Source of the DNA: Stomoxys calcitrans
Lineage: Eukaryota; Arthropoda; Insecta; Diptera; Muscidae
Reading direction: 5' to 3'
NCBI RefSeq assembly: GCF_963082655.1
Contig: NC_081553.1
Location: 40,563,054-40,627,053 of the forward strand
DNA: 64,000 nt
Below are positions 10,171 through 21,924 of this stretch, in pieces; position 1 is the stretch's first letter, and every line of letters begins with the position of its first letter. The position numbers were made by a program, and so were the translations under genes. Below the pieces are notes generated by a model. It was not told the origin of the DNA. It searched no databases and saw only the letters and a list, made by a program, of their open reading frames with translations.

Positions 10171-11204
10171 TGAGAAATAACTAAAGCTTGGTTTACCTTA
10201 ATCAAAATTCGAAAATTTCATAAATCTCTTGGCCAGAAAATGTCTTTAAGTCGTGGCTATGCACTCAAACCCAAGGCTGCAGATTCTATGCACCGGCCGA
10301 CACTGACTAGAGTCCATGCCGCCTATTTTTAGCCAACGTTTCGCCGACGTTTTTTTATTTGGAGTTTGACAACTTTCCGCCAACAGAACAGAACAGAATA
10401 CTCAGCTTAAAGAGGCGAAAATTTCTCACTTACGAAATTTGCCACCATGAAATAGGAATATTCAATTGTTAGCCCACAGAATCAAGTCCATACGACTGTT
10501 GAATTTGTGTTATGCAGATCGCTTGGAGATTGTAAGGGGGCATATCATAATTAATATTTATAAAAATATGTCTCAAGTCACCTTATTTGACTTATTGAGC
10601 CTCTAGAAAGCTTTGGCAGAGACACGAACCCCTGATACTTGGCCTCCGAATTCTATATAAGATTCGTGCTCGACTCCCAGGTATCTTTCATTCAAGTCAC
10701 ATAGTGTACTAATCGGTCTATATGGCCGTATGGGGTGTTTTAGCGTGGGGCGTTCCCTTAGTTACTCGACTGGAAATTTGAATATCCGATTAGTGTTTTT
10801 GGGTTATATCGCAAAACCCTTCGTCTTCGGCTTCCATTTATAGAGCGCAGTAAGATTAAAGTTTTAGCTCAACGATGTGCCGAGTTCGAATGGCGAGTCG
10901 CATAGTAACACCACTTCGTAGAGATGCCGGCACAGGATAGCTGTGAGCACCACACAGGCTGGGGGAGTCTCTCACAATCTCACAAATATGCTTACCTCTG
11001 CGGAACGGTGGCCGCCTTCGTCTTTGTTTAGGGTTATATATAAATGAAACTAAAAAAGTTTGGTCTGAGAACCAAAACCCTTTTGGTCTGAGAACCAAAA
11101 CCCTTTTGCGATTTTCGTTAACTAAATTTCCATCACACGTTGTGTAATCTGTAATCGGGAGGGCAGAATTTTTCCAGAGATATATTTTGTATACCTGGAA
11201 ATGC
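10171..11204. other. intergenic region with old repeat fragments
   Basis: No gene seen. 10640-10830 is a decayed fragment of the 33.2-36.2 kb repeat family (AAGATTCGTGCTCGACTCCC, TAATCGGTCTATATGGCCG). 11056-11107 is a two-copy 26-bp tandem repeat (TTTTGGTCTGAGAACCAAAA core, itself partly palindromic). Confidence 0.45.
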
Positions 11205-11425
11205 AACTGGGGCAAACTTCTCACAAATCAATGAGTGCTGTCCGATTCAACTTTAAGCTCAATGGTATGGGATCTCCTTTTTATAGCCGAGTCCGGATGG
11301 CGTGCCGCAAAGCGACACCTCTTTGGGGAAAAGTCTTTACATGGCAAAGTACCTCGCAAATGTCGCTGAAAAATTTTCAGATGTTCCTGCCAGGATTGTT
11401 AACCTCTGCGCTACGGTGGCACTCC
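11205..11425 (-). mobile_element. tRNA-derived SINE relic, reverse orientation
   Basis: Same body as the copy at 7455-7700 (AATGAGTGCTGTCCGATTC, CGACACCTCTTTGGGG) ending in the tRNA-like head GTTAACCTCTGCGCTACGG in forward view. Box B is damaged (TGCCAGGATTG), so it is an old copy. Confidence 0.65.
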
Positions 11426-11589
11426 AATATTCTTGAAAACAATATACAAAAAGTACTCTCTAGGTCTAAAAAGTACCTTTTAAATACCATTTTATAATTT
11501 GTATTTTCCTTCCCTGGTCCGTCCAATTCATAGAACAATATCATCTCTAAAACTTTTGGAAAATCGGGTAATAATTGTGCCCTCAAGAG

Positions 11590-12306
11590 GCTCAGAAAGT
11601 CAAATTGGGAGATCAGTTTATATGGCAGCTATGTATATCAGATTTTGAACCGATTTAAACCATACTTGGCACAGTTGTTGGAAATCATACCAAAAACATG
11701 TGCGAATTTTCAACCAAATTGGATAACAATTGCGCCCTCTAGAGGCTTAGAAGTCTTGTCGGGAGATCGGTTTATATGGCAGCTATAACAGGTTATGGAT
11801 TGATTTAGACCATACTTGGCACAGTTGTTGGAAGTCTTACCAAAACGATATGTGCAAATTTCTGCCAAATCGGATAATCTTATCGGGAGATTGGCTTATA
11901 TGGCAGCTATATCAGGTTATAAGACTGATTTAAACCATACTTAGCACAGTTGTTAGAAGTCATAATTAAACACCACATGCAAAATTTCAACCAAATCGGA
12001 TAAGAATTGCGTCCTCTAGAAGCTCAAGAAGTCAAGACCCAAGATCGGGTCCATTTACTATCCAAACTGACCTTAACTAATAGAAAGTATTTGTGCAAAT
12101 TTTCAAACGCCTAGCTTTACTACTTTGAAAGTTAGCGTGCTTTCGACTGACAGATGGATGGACGGACGGACATGGCTAGATCGACTAAAAATATAATGAC
12201 GATAAAGAATATATATACTTTATGGAGTCTTAGACGAATATTTTAAGGTGTTACAAACAGAATGACGAAATTAGTATACCCCCATCCTATGGTGGAGGGT
12301 ATAAAA
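11590..12306 (+). repeat. ~150-bp tandem-unit element ending GGTGGAGGGTATAAAA
   Basis: About three diverged units carry TCGGTTTATATGGCAGCTAT and TTTAAACCATACTTGGCACA. They are followed by a fixed 3' module (GACGGACGGACATGGCTAGA, AATATATATACTTTATGGAG, GTATACCCCCATCCTATGGT). This is the same architecture as the element at 40101-41581. Confidence 0.7.
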
Positions 12307-12329
12307 ACGGACCCCCCTAAAGTTGGCAA

Positions 12330-13270
12330 CCCACGCAAACGAAAAAGGACCATGATTTGCGGATCTGCATTGGCAATGTGCGCACCCTTTAGATAGAAGG
12401 TGCAGTATACACTCTGGCCGATGCATAAGAGAAGTTCAAAGCAGATATTACCACCGGGAAAAGCATCACAACAACACCAAAAGTTGGTGAACTATACTAT
12501 ATCTGCCATAACACGAGGCATGAATTTGGCTGTGGATTTGTGTTTAGTCGGAGACTGAAACACTTTGTCTCAAGCTTTACTCTGTTGGATGAGAGGCTAG
12601 CTACAATCCGCATAAAAGTCAAATTCTAAACATCATCCTTAATTGTGCCCATACCCCGACGAAAGACAAGTACGGCAAATGTATGGGTATTTTCTACGTG
12701 CGCCCAGAGAGGGAATATGACCGCTGTGATATAAAAATCGTTCTGGGGATTTTAAGGCGTAGATAGGGAAGGAATACATCTTTGGTCCAACAGTCGGAAT
12801 GTTTAGCCTCCGCGAGTTAATATCCAATAATGGGTCGAGGCTAACAGATTTTGCAGCGGCAAAAAACATGGTAGTTAGCAGCACCAGATTTCAACATACA
12901 AATGTTCACATGGCTGTCACCCGATTACAACACGAGGAACCAAATTGATCGCGTGGTGATAGATGGAAAGCATTCATCCAGCATGTACGATCGATCCATG
13001 GAGCGAATATATTTAGATTCGGATCATTGCCTTGAGCATGAGCATGGCGAGAAAACGGCATTGGCCCCTCCATGGAAAATGTCGCGAAATCCTTACTTGG
13101 GTACCGGATGCTTCCCTCAAGAAACCCATGATGGTACGACCAAGAGTATCGAGATGCTACTGAAGCCAAGAATGCGGCATACAGAGCAGCCCTGTAATTA
13201 GTAGCAACGCGCCAGATGAAGGAAAGGCATCGGCAGAAAAGGGGAGAGGAGAAACGTCTATACCCCAGAA
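12330..13270 (+). pseudogene. non-LTR retrotransposon relic, endonuclease region (RTE-like)
   Basis: Conceptual fragments in several frames match the endonuclease of RTE-type/'craniofacial development protein 2-like' elements: RLKHFVSSFTLLDERLATIR, a segment resembling FGPTVGMFSLREL, then LTDFAAAKNMVVSSTRFQH. Many frameshifts and stops show that it is dead. It may be the 5' counterpart of the reverse-strand RT relic at 49960-51230. Confidence 0.65.
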
Positions 13271-13690
13271 AAAAACAGGAAATAGAAAGACGTGAGTGTG
13301 GGCGAATTGAGTTGTATGTACAGTAGTCAGAATGAAGTGCGGAAATTCTACCAACGAATTAAACATCAAACCGATGGCTTTGGTGCAGGCACATCCTCCT
13401 GCCGAGACAAAGAAACAACAGATAGTGTGCTGGGGATATGGAAAGAACATTTTACCCAACTGCAAGTGGCAGACGATGGCGGCGAAGAGAATACCGCAGA
13501 AACAATCCCTGATGATGGTATAGAATGTTTATCTTCTAGTCAGCACGATGTGACAAGGCGAGTTATTGATGCCTTTATATCACCAATCGGTCTTATGGAC
13601 GGCAACGAGCTTGCTCACTTAAAGGAGCTTTACGAGAATCGCCCCCTCCACATACAAATGTGGCGACAACAGCAACAACCACCTTGAAAT
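13271..13690 (+). mobile_element. CAA-tailed retroposon copy (NELAHL family)
   Basis: Its last ~90 bp read AACGAGCTTGCTCACTTAAA, GCTTTACGAGAATCGCC and CACATACAAATGTGGCGAC, followed by a CAA-rich tail. They match the 3' ends at 16985-17041, 22000-22110 (reverse), 26930-27000, 27115-27185 and 55480-56460. In one frame the tail reads as NELAHLKELYENR...QQQQ. The upstream part is of uncertain origin. Confidence 0.6.
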
Positions 13691-14046
13691 AAAATATCTA
13701 GATTAAAAAAAAAAGAAAACGGTTCACACTATGTTGATCCCCACTTACATGAGTCAGTAAATCTTTTTCAGGCCATGCTCTTCACTATTTGAAATTATTA
13801 TAATTTTTAAGAACATGAACGGTTTATTTTTAATGATTGTAGAATTTTTAAGATGCAAATTGTATATCAAATACGATGAATGCCTTCCTTCAGAAAATTA
13901 TAATTTTCTGGTTAATAACAAAACAAGGATTGGAAGTCTTATAAACTAAGGTAAAGTTAAAGTTAAACAATAAACACATACAATTTCATCGAAAACGAAT
14001 TATATATAAATCATGGAGCATACAATTACAAATAGGATGTGTAAAA
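13691..14046 (-). other. 3' flank of RpA-70 with poly(A) signal
   Basis: Non-coding. Reverse-strand AATAAA at 13823-13828 lies about 220 nt beyond the RpA-70 stop and is the likely poly(A) signal. Confidence 0.5.
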
Positions 14047-17000
14047 CTAAACCTTATTAATACCGGTTAATTCTTTCAAATTGTTTATCAAATACTTGTT
14101 GTATTCCTTATAGTTGACTGGTGTTGCCGCCTGCACTGTTAACTTGCTGCGGCTCATGTCCTATAAAATAAGGAAAAAAATATAAGGGGAAATTTTTTTT
14201 TATATAAAAAATACAATAGGAAACTTACGCCATATGTTTCGACTTTTGAACGCAGTTTGAATATAAAGGAATGGAAATTTATAGAATTGAAAATTTCTTC
14301 AGCTTCTGTGGGATTGTTATCCATAGCTTCTCCGATTTCTTGAGCTGAACGGCCCAACAGCTGTTCGCCTATATCACTGAAACAAGTGACCCAGCGATTT
14401 GAAGTCCAATCACCAATGCTCATCTGTATGTAAAAATTAATTAATAATTAAAGTAAAAATTATGTATTTTGTATGCTCTTTAGCTTACATTAACCAACAA
14501 GCGGTATTTGAAATTGGGGAATACAGCATTGCATCTTTCACAACGATAATGACCATTATTTTCATCAATAACCTTTTTATTGCATTCGGCTTGAGGACAA
14601 GCCTTATAATAGGCATTGTTGCTTTTAACTAAATGCACCACAGCCTTGGTTTGGAAATAGTCTGGCTTATCACCAGTCCCCAAATTGCGAGCCTCATGGA
14701 AAGTACGCCATTCGGTGGAGAAGCCTCCAGCACCAGTTCTATAGGGGAGAATAACAAAATTATTACCAATGGAGGGACAATTATTATGTGGCTTATTATT
14801 ACTCACCTAGCTGATACAAGAGTAGTTATATTGGCACCTCCACCATTATCGAACCAGCCACGTAGTTTATGTCCCTCGGGAATGTCAGGATTGATTTTCA
14901 TTACCGATCCGCCACCCATGCTTATAGACTTGCCACCATTGAATTCATTAATACGACCACCCTTAACCAATATCACCGGCTGCACATGGCCGTCGAAATT
15001 AACGGCATCATCGCCCCATATTGTAAGGGTTACCGCGGCGTCACTTGCATCCACTAAGGTCAAATCACGCTTCTTAAACTCTTTGTTTGTGGTTCGTGAA
15101 GTAAAGACTTGCAATTCACCAACTTCCTTGCATACACCAATAACGTCAACAGAAGTTTTTGGTTCCATATTGGCCACACGAGAAATAGATATCAAATCAT
15201 ATTTAACTTCTGGTATACCACCATCATCATCATCTTCACATAATTGGACTACAGTATCACTTGTAAAAGTCATTTCATAGTCATTTTTCAAAGTGCTGTA
15301 CTGCTTATTGGCCGGCTTCAATTGACATTTCGAAATGTAGTAGACCTTATCGACCTCAATCATATCAAAATATTTATCGCATTGCTCTTTGAAAGCAGTA
15401 GCACGAATTTCTCCCGACTCATCCATTAAATCCATGCTGAATAGTTTGCCCTCACCTTTGGCATTACTCCAGGTACGCAATGATGACTTGGCGGTAACTC
15501 GAACTTTGATGACCCACTTATTTTGATATGGGCTTAGACTTGCAATGGGATGTGTTAAGCCTGAATTAATGGTTTGGTCCAAAGTATGATTGTTGTTGTG
15601 ATTTGTATGCATGGGCTTTGGTTTGTTTTCCTGTTGTTTGGGTGCAACAACAGCGGCAGTGGGCTTGGAATTAGTAGCTGCCTCTGTGTATGAAATGGGT
15701 TCACCGATTTTTTTATTCACTTGATCGCCAGTATTCAGAATAGTCATTTCCAAAATGATAAGCACACGTCTGAGGAAGAAAAGATGGTAAAAATAGGGTA
15801 AATTTTTAGATTTCGGTACTTCAAATAAAATGTAAGGCAAATTAAACTATCAGTAAAAAAGCCCACAAAGTTGCGGTTCTCTTTAAACATGCTGTTTAGC
15901 TTTTGAACAGACTCTGAAAACTTCTGTCGCCAATCTATTTCCCTGCAGCCACGGAATCCAAAACAAACCTCTAAAGGCATTTAAATTGTACAATGGCATC
16001 GAATGTGATAAAACCACTCGTTGTAGCAGTGTGTTGTACACTGAGGCGGCAGCTCATGCTGAAGAAGAACTCCATCGGGTCAATCCGGCACGTACAACCG
16101 ACCGCCAACCGTACAATCGTGTTCGTTTTGGACAAATTACGAAAAAGCCTCTCAGCTCAAATTTGTGATTGAGAACGCAAAGAAAGAATTTCAAAGTATA
16201 TCAGCTGGATAATGACGGAGAAGATTGATTGCTTTCACCTTTTGCACGGTCTTTGATGACTGCAGCAGCTAGCAGCACGTCTTTCCATTCCTTTTATAAT
16301 GGTTAGCAAAGGCGGCAATATGTAAAGTAGCAGAACCTCACTCAAAATATTGTCCTGAAAGTGCCAGGAAATAAATCATAATCATAAATCTCGATACCGC
16401 TGATTGTCCACGACTACCGTTGCAGCATCTCCGTATGGGGCATTCCACTATCCGCAACCTATGGACGCGCCCGGTAGCTCGCAGCTAAGCTTCTTGTGAC
16501 AGAAATGAAAACCCCACAGATTGGACCTCCAGCCTGTGTGGTGCTCACAGATATCCCGTGACGGGGGTACATTGTGTATTCTTTGTATAGTGTCCCAGTC
16601 GGCGCAGAACCACAGCTATTGGCAGCCGATGTCATAAGGATGGCCAAGCCATCAAAGGCAATTAGCCCACATGGAATATCAAAGCTAAAGTTCAAAAATC
16701 TGGGCGGATTGGGAGTCAAATACCTGACATATACCCTCAATCTATTCAAATATGGAAAATGGGTAGGGTTATTCCTGTTCTCAAATCAGGGAAGTACACG
16801 CACCAGGAAATTCATACAGACCAATCTCTCCCCTAATCGTGTCGCAAAGACACATAAAACGCTACTCAACCCTACTTCCAGCAGATCACGGGATACAATA
16901 CTAACGCCATCAGCACACGACCTGAACCAAAAAAGGCACTGTGTACGAACCGTTCGCGTGGTTCTCACATCAGCTTGCTCGCATGAGGAGGACCATGACG

Positions 17001-18443
17001 AGGATCACTAACTGCACATGAAAATGTGGCTACAACAACAACAAAGAGACATTGGCCCTTATTATGTATGTCGAATTTGAATATTCGACTACGACTGCCG
17101 AAAATTTGCGGTTTTATTTTGTCGGTATGATAAAAAAAAACCGAGGTGATTGCTTTCTTGACAGATGAGCTATTTGCAAGGTCATCTCGATTTTGTTCAT
17201 TGTGCCTATTATATACTAACTTTAATTTCCAGCAGTCGAAGTCGAAAATTCGACTTTCGCCAAAAAAAGGATTGGCCGACCAACAGTGAATTATAGTAGC
17301 GTGCCTTATGCAATTGAAAAACCTACAGACCTATGAAAACGCAGCACTAAAGGCTATCACTGGCTACATATGGATGACAAACATCGACCATCACTACGAG
17401 TAGACCAAGATCTTTAAGGTTCAAGATCAGAGTGAGCTGCTTCCTTAATATTATCTTCTGAGCTGCTACCAGGAGAGTTACCTCGATTTCCAACTCACTG
17501 AAATAAAATCCCCTTTGAGACATGTCAGGAGTAGAGTTGCCGTTTTTGGTAGGTTCCTACAAAAATATTGATAGGTTTTGACTCTCGAGAAAGGCTGAAC
17601 TCACATTTTGGTACGTTTTTCCCAACATATAAATACCGACTTAACCACTGAAACAATCGCCGGGGATAACTCAAAATAATTTCAATTCCTGTTGTTTCTG
17701 TACATCAAAACCATCGATGAGGAGGGGACTAATGCAAGGGATCCCAATGTTTCAAACTTCAAAAAGTAAGTTCCTATATTGACTGTAACTGGCACGAGTG
17801 TCAAGGGATCTCTTCCAGATTTTATAAATGCTGGGTAAGAAATGCGATTTGTTTGTGATACTAAATACAGCCTGGAATCCCATGATTAGGAAGGGTATTG
17901 TCTCCATAAGTCAATTAAAAGTACTAACAAACTAAAGCAGTTCGCTCCAATACAACTGACCTGGTGAGTTTCAAATGCAACTACATTGGCTGACAGCGAA
18001 TATTGTCCAAACTTAAATCTCAATTTTAAGAAAGAAAAAAACTGCATATATTGTACTTACCTTCCTGAATCGTTTTTATTGACCACCGATGTTACATATT
18101 TATCCACACGAACTATGGAATTTTCCTTCAACTTGTCCTCTGTAAACATGGAATTCAGTTGCGTCGCCACCATGGCATAACTATTGAAATAAATACTATC
18201 AGAAATCAATAAACGTATGCGTTCATTCTCCCCTCCCACAATGCGTTTTACGCCTAGTATCTGAAAAACAGGAGATTCGACTTCTTCGCCGGCCATCATA
18301 CGCTGAAAAAGATCAATTGTTATTATAAAAAAAGATGATACAAAGAGCCAACCCATGTATTTCACAATGTCTGTAAAATAGAGAAGCAAAATCTATTCAC
18401 TTACCGGAATGACGCCAACAGATAGTGGTGCAATGCCTGGCAT
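14047..18443 (-). CDS. RpA-70: Replication protein A 70-kDa DNA-binding subunit
   Basis: Large subunit of the single-stranded-DNA-binding RPA trimer used in replication, repair and checkpoint signalling. Exons on the reverse strand are 18443-18405, 18302-18061, 15769-14807, 14738-14489, 14423-14229 and 14160-14047. They sum to 1803 nt, i.e. 600 aa, close to fly and human RPA1, and every junction is GT..AG with matching phase. The N-terminal OB fold begins MPGIAPLSVGVIP and ends NDSGRRVLIILEM. A disordered linker (GEPISYTEAA...) follows. DNA-binding domain A starts at HPIASLSPYQNKWVIKVRV, and domain B covers the VDVIGVCKEVGELQVF region. Domain C has the C4 zinc ribbon (ACPQAECNKKV...YRCERCNAVF). 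The C-terminus is PVNYKEYNKYLINNLKEL. Intron 2 (15770-18060, 2.3 kb) is filled with repeats; the others are short. No damage is seen in the coding sequence. Confidence 0.97.
15770..17290. repeat. repeat-filled part of RpA-70 intron 2
   Basis: Contains a CAA-family-1 retroposon at about 16015-16115 (reverse; GTTGTAGCAGTGTGTTGTAC, CTCCATCGGGTCAATCCGGC). A reverse-strand fragment of the NELAHL element lies at about 16395-16600 (GTAGCTCGCAGCTAAGC). A forward 3' end of the same family lies at 16985-17041, ending GTGGCTACAACAACAAC. No gene of its own. The open frame at 16574-17011 is a read through repeats. Confidence 0.6.
17055..17272. mobile_element. small MITE-like inverted-repeat element
   Basis: The left end (GTCGAATTTGAATATTCGAC, TACGACTGCCG) is repeated in inverse, diverged form at the right end (CAGCAGTCGAAGTCG, AAAATTCGACTTTCGCC). 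About 218 bp, no coding capacity. The class is unknown and no clear target duplication was found. Confidence 0.45.
17290..17480 (+). pseudogene. LINE reverse-transcriptase C-terminal relic
   Basis: Forward translation gives LQTYENAALKAITGYIWMTN, IDHHYE, then SELLSLQYLL-like text after a frame change. This matches the '[20 protein letters not shown]' region of the better-preserved copy at 28590-29631. It lies inside RpA-70 intron 2 and is degenerate. Confidence 0.6.
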
Positions 18444-19387
18444 TTTGTAATGGATTTTTTTGCAGTACAAAAAAACAATAAAACGAATTCTTTATATTTC
18501 TCACAATAATATGAATGCAATGTTATCTATCAAAGACTAAAGCACTTTAAAGCGGTATGTTGTGTTGTGGACGTCTTCGAGAATGTGCAATTTCTGTATT
18601 TGCAAGTTCTTCTTCGCATCAAATTAAAAATCAGGCGGGAAGGGAATTTGTCAACAAAGGAAATTTTAAAAGAATGACAAAAGGAAGAAGAAGCTTTTAG
18701 AGTTGCCAAACGTTTATTGCAAAGCAAAAATATAAGGCTTTCATATATTAAAAAAATTATTCACATTGGAATTAACAAACTCAATTTGTGAATTGGTGGT
18801 TTTAAACTTTTTCAATGATGAAGTATACATATAAAGACTGAAGAAGAAATAACTAAACTCTTTACAATAAGCTGAATGCGGCCAAACTCCGTTGGCTGAA
18901 AATAGGCGGAAAAGTAGTATTCTACTAATAGTGAGGAAAATGGCAAACAACTATTACAGTGGCAACACTGGAAACTATTGCCGGCATCATTTTTGCTCGT
19001 TTTATTGGTTTCAATGATTCGTTTTCCTTAATTTATTTGAGAAAAATATATCAAATATAGAAAACAATAAGTGCAGATAATGAAATGTGGTATGGGAAGA
19101 AAAACATTTACTTGTTGTCAAATTCCGCTCGCGGAACAACTAAAAATTTCAGCGGCTATTCCGAAAGCAGAATAGGATACCAACCCATGCAATCATAATA
19201 TTAATGTTGGAGTGCAAAGGGTCTTCCTGGTTTTGGTTTCGGTATGGCTCAATGATAACTTTGTCTCACATGAACACTTGGAATCTGCCGTCCAAAATTA
19301 ATGGTATTAAGATGGAAGATCTTTATATACGGTCACAGCAACCATATCCAAACATACTTTAGTTTCAGTTTAAACCCCGTTTACACT
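18444..19387. other. upstream flank of RpA-70
   Basis: Intergenic. 18444-18560 holds the RpA-70 5' leader and promoter, but no TATA box or other core motif is convincing. The remainder is AT-rich with nothing I can name. Confidence 0.35.
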
Positions 19388-19622
19388 GCTCCAGGATTCA
19401 TTGAATAAGGTTAAGCCAAGCAAAAAAGCGATATACAATTTTTTAATTTTTGGCAATACTTGACATTGAGGATGTCAAATTGTTCTCTTTTTACATTAAT
19501 TTTTTGTTTTCGTTTTCCCCAAATTCATGGCATATTCAATCGGCAGATTTGACATCTCTAATGGCGCCTATCCACTTTATGTTATCGCAAGTGATATAAC
19601 CTTCTATTAGTGAATCCTGATA
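19388..19622. mobile_element. ~230-bp MITE-like element (copy 2)
   Basis: The left end CAGGATTCATTGAATAAGG and right end CTATTAGTGAATCCTG are inverted repeats. The interior shares GACATTGAGGATGTCAA, GGCGCCTATCCACTTTATGT and CAAGTGATATAACC with the copies at 7955-8183 and 24075-24312. Confidence 0.7.
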
Positions 19623-19639
19623 CTGCTCTTTAAATCCGG

Positions 19640-19815
19640 ATTTAATGGCTCGATCATCTGTTCTCCCTCCATAAAATCAGCTGACACAAATTTCTTTGTG
19701 TGTGTTGGCACACAAATTTCTTTGTGTGTGTTGGCAAAACGTCGATCTGCTTGATGACAAGATGGCGGATTACACCATATGATTTGTGGTTGTTGTACAA
19801 ATGAGACCACCTTTA
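19640..19815. repeat. dispersed repeat shared with 23560-23830, with 26-bp tandem duplication
   Basis: 19685-19736 is two copies of a 26-bp unit (CACAAATTTCTTTGTGTGTG core). The adjoining AACGTCGATCTGCTTGATGA and ACAAATGAGACCACCTTTAA recur in diverged form at 23718-23800. It lies just upstream of ISY1. Class unknown. Confidence 0.5.
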
Positions 19816-20039
19816 ATTGTTTCGCGGTTTTGAGTGAAACTTGCTGTGTTTTACCGTAAACACACGAATAGATTATAAAGTGTGAACGATCCTTAAATTA
19901 GGCTGCAAAAATAAATTTCCCTTTGATTGCGAAATATGGCATCACAAAACAACTAGTCTGAGCTCTGAATGGTAGGTGGCGCAAACGTACTTAGTGTCAA
20001 GTTATTTTGTAAACAAAACGTTTGCCAACATCAAGGAAC

Positions 20040-21074
20040 ATGGTAAATACTAAAAACAATTTTTTTTTAATAATTTCTATTATAAATGGCTTCTATTTTT
20101 TAGGCTCGAAATGCGGAAAAGGCTATGTAAGTACCAATAAACTTTAAGGCCTACTATGCGCGTTGTCTGCAGCTTATCTTATTTTTTATAGGACAACTTT
20201 GGCCCGTTGGCGTGCCGCCAAAGAAATCGAGTCAGGAGAAAAGGACCGCAGGCCATATCTGGCATCCGAGTGCCAAGACCTGCCGAAATGTGAAAAGTAT
20301 CGTTTGGAAATTATACGTGAAATTTCCAACAAAGTTGCTCAAATACAAAATGGTAAATAAAATCCACCTCCAGATTAATAAAATTGTCCATATTCCAATA
20401 ACATTAATGAAATTTATTTTGCAGCCGGTCTTGGCGAGTTTCGCATACGTGATTTAAATGATGAAATCAACAAGTTACTTAGGGAAAAGCGGCACTGGGA
20501 AAATCAAATATCTGCTTTGGGAGGACCACACTATCGTCGATATGGCCCGAAAATGTTTGATGCCGAGGGCCGTGAAGTGCCGGGCAACCGTGGGTATAAG
20601 TACTTTGGTGCTGCCAAAGATCTACCAGGCGTTAGAGAACTCTTTGAACAAGAACCTCCACCACCACCTCGTAAATCCCGTGCCGAATTAATGAAAGATG
20701 TCGATGCAGAATATTATGGTTATCGTGACGATGATGATGGTATTCTAATACCATTGGAAGAACGCATAGAACAATTAGCTGTGCAAACCACAGTGCGTGA
20801 GTGGAAAGAAAAAATGGCCAGAGATGGTCACATTGATTTAGACGACGAGGAGGGAGATGAAGACATCTATCCGTTATCAATACCTGCCAGAGAAGCTGCC
20901 GAAGATGCCAAGAAATCGGAGAATTTCGAAAAAGAGGATAATCCTATGGAATTGCTGGCACCAAAATTTACAGCTCATGTTCCAGTACCCACGCAAAAGG
21001 ATATCGAAGATGCATTGCTGAGGAAAAGAAAACAAGAATTGCTGGAGAAATATGGAGGGGGTGCAGACTATTGA
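20040..21074 (+). CDS. Isy1: Pre-mRNA splicing factor ISY1 homologue
   Basis: ISY1 is a spliceosome component (Prp19/NTC-associated) acting around the catalytic steps. Exons are 20040-20042 (ATG alone), 20104-20126 (23 nt), 20192-20352 and 20425-21074. They total 837 nt, i.e. 278 aa. The spliced N-terminus reads MARNAEKAMTTLARWRAAKE, matching the family's invariant MARNAEKAMT start and confirming the ATG-only coding exon. Conserved blocks follow: RPYLASECQDLPKCEKYR, AGLGEFRIRDLNDEINKLL, GGPHYRRYGPKM, PGNRGYKYFGAAKDLPGVRE, PPPPRKSRAELM and AEYYGYRDDDDG, then an acidic stretch and the C-terminal FTAHVPVPTQKDIEDALL. The three introns are 61, 65 and 72 nt, all GT..AG. The gene is divergent from RpA-70. 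A poly(A) signal follows at 21122. The symbol is by homology; in Drosophila I believe this is CG9667. Confidence 0.95.
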
Positions 21075-21121
21075 ATAATTTTGGGCGTATTTATAGTAGT
21101 GACCGATTATTTTTTTTTTTT

Positions 21122-21127
21122 AATAAA
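21122..21127 (+). promoter_or_regulatory. poly(A) signal of Isy1
   Basis: AATAAA 48 nt after the ISY1 stop, inside an A/T run. It is the only canonical signal close to the stop. Confidence 0.65.
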
Positions 21128-21924
21128 AAAACAGTCTGTGTTTTTTTTAACTTTCTTAAATTAACCATTTTGGTGAGAACCTTTGGTTCGTTAAAATAAT
21201 ATTAATTACCAGTATAAATATTAAAAAAGAAAAAGGAATTTGTAAACAGTGAGCTTTCAGTAAGAACCTTACAGTAGTATACATCATTGAAGATTACGCG
21301 GGGTTTTCGGTTAAAGTTCGAAATTTCTATTGAAGGCTGCCAAACTTTACCTAACATAAAAAATCCTTGGTGGATTTCTGTGAAAAAACTTCGAAATTCA
21401 TAAGTTGGTTCCTAGTACTTTTCAACGAACAACTCAGACTACGACCAATAGTGTCATTCCTACTGCGATCGGTTAAATGTATCGGAACGATCTAGCCTTC
21501 CCAGAGTATGGTCACAAATGATAGATCGTTCGTGTCCAAGAATATGGAGAGAAGATGTCCATATGGTTTGTATCGGATAGTTGCAATGAAGAGGATATAT
21601 CCGAAAAAACCCACACTACATATTATGTTCACACCGCTGAACCGGAATGAATTCAAAATAGCATTACCCACCTAAAATATTATAAGGCAGAAGAAGCATC
21701 AGCATGCGATCACTATTTAGGATTGGAAGCTTATGCTCTCACTGATTAAGCGATGTGCTCAAGAAGCGTTGGATTGCTGACAGTGTCGAATGCGTTCGAT
21801 ATGTCGAGATTTGAGGACCGTCAGGACTTGGCCTGCACGGAAAAAATATAAATTTGCTCACGAACAGGGCAGTGCTTTGTGATCCAAGTTTAAGGCATAG
21901 TACGTCTCAAATATCGAAATCACT
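21128..21924. other. intergenic region without recognised feature
   Basis: No open frame with coding character and no repeat I can match elsewhere in the window. Confidence 0.3.

Noticed and set aside
11201..11497. 98-aa forward frame
   Set aside because: Antisense reading through a SINE relic and its flank.
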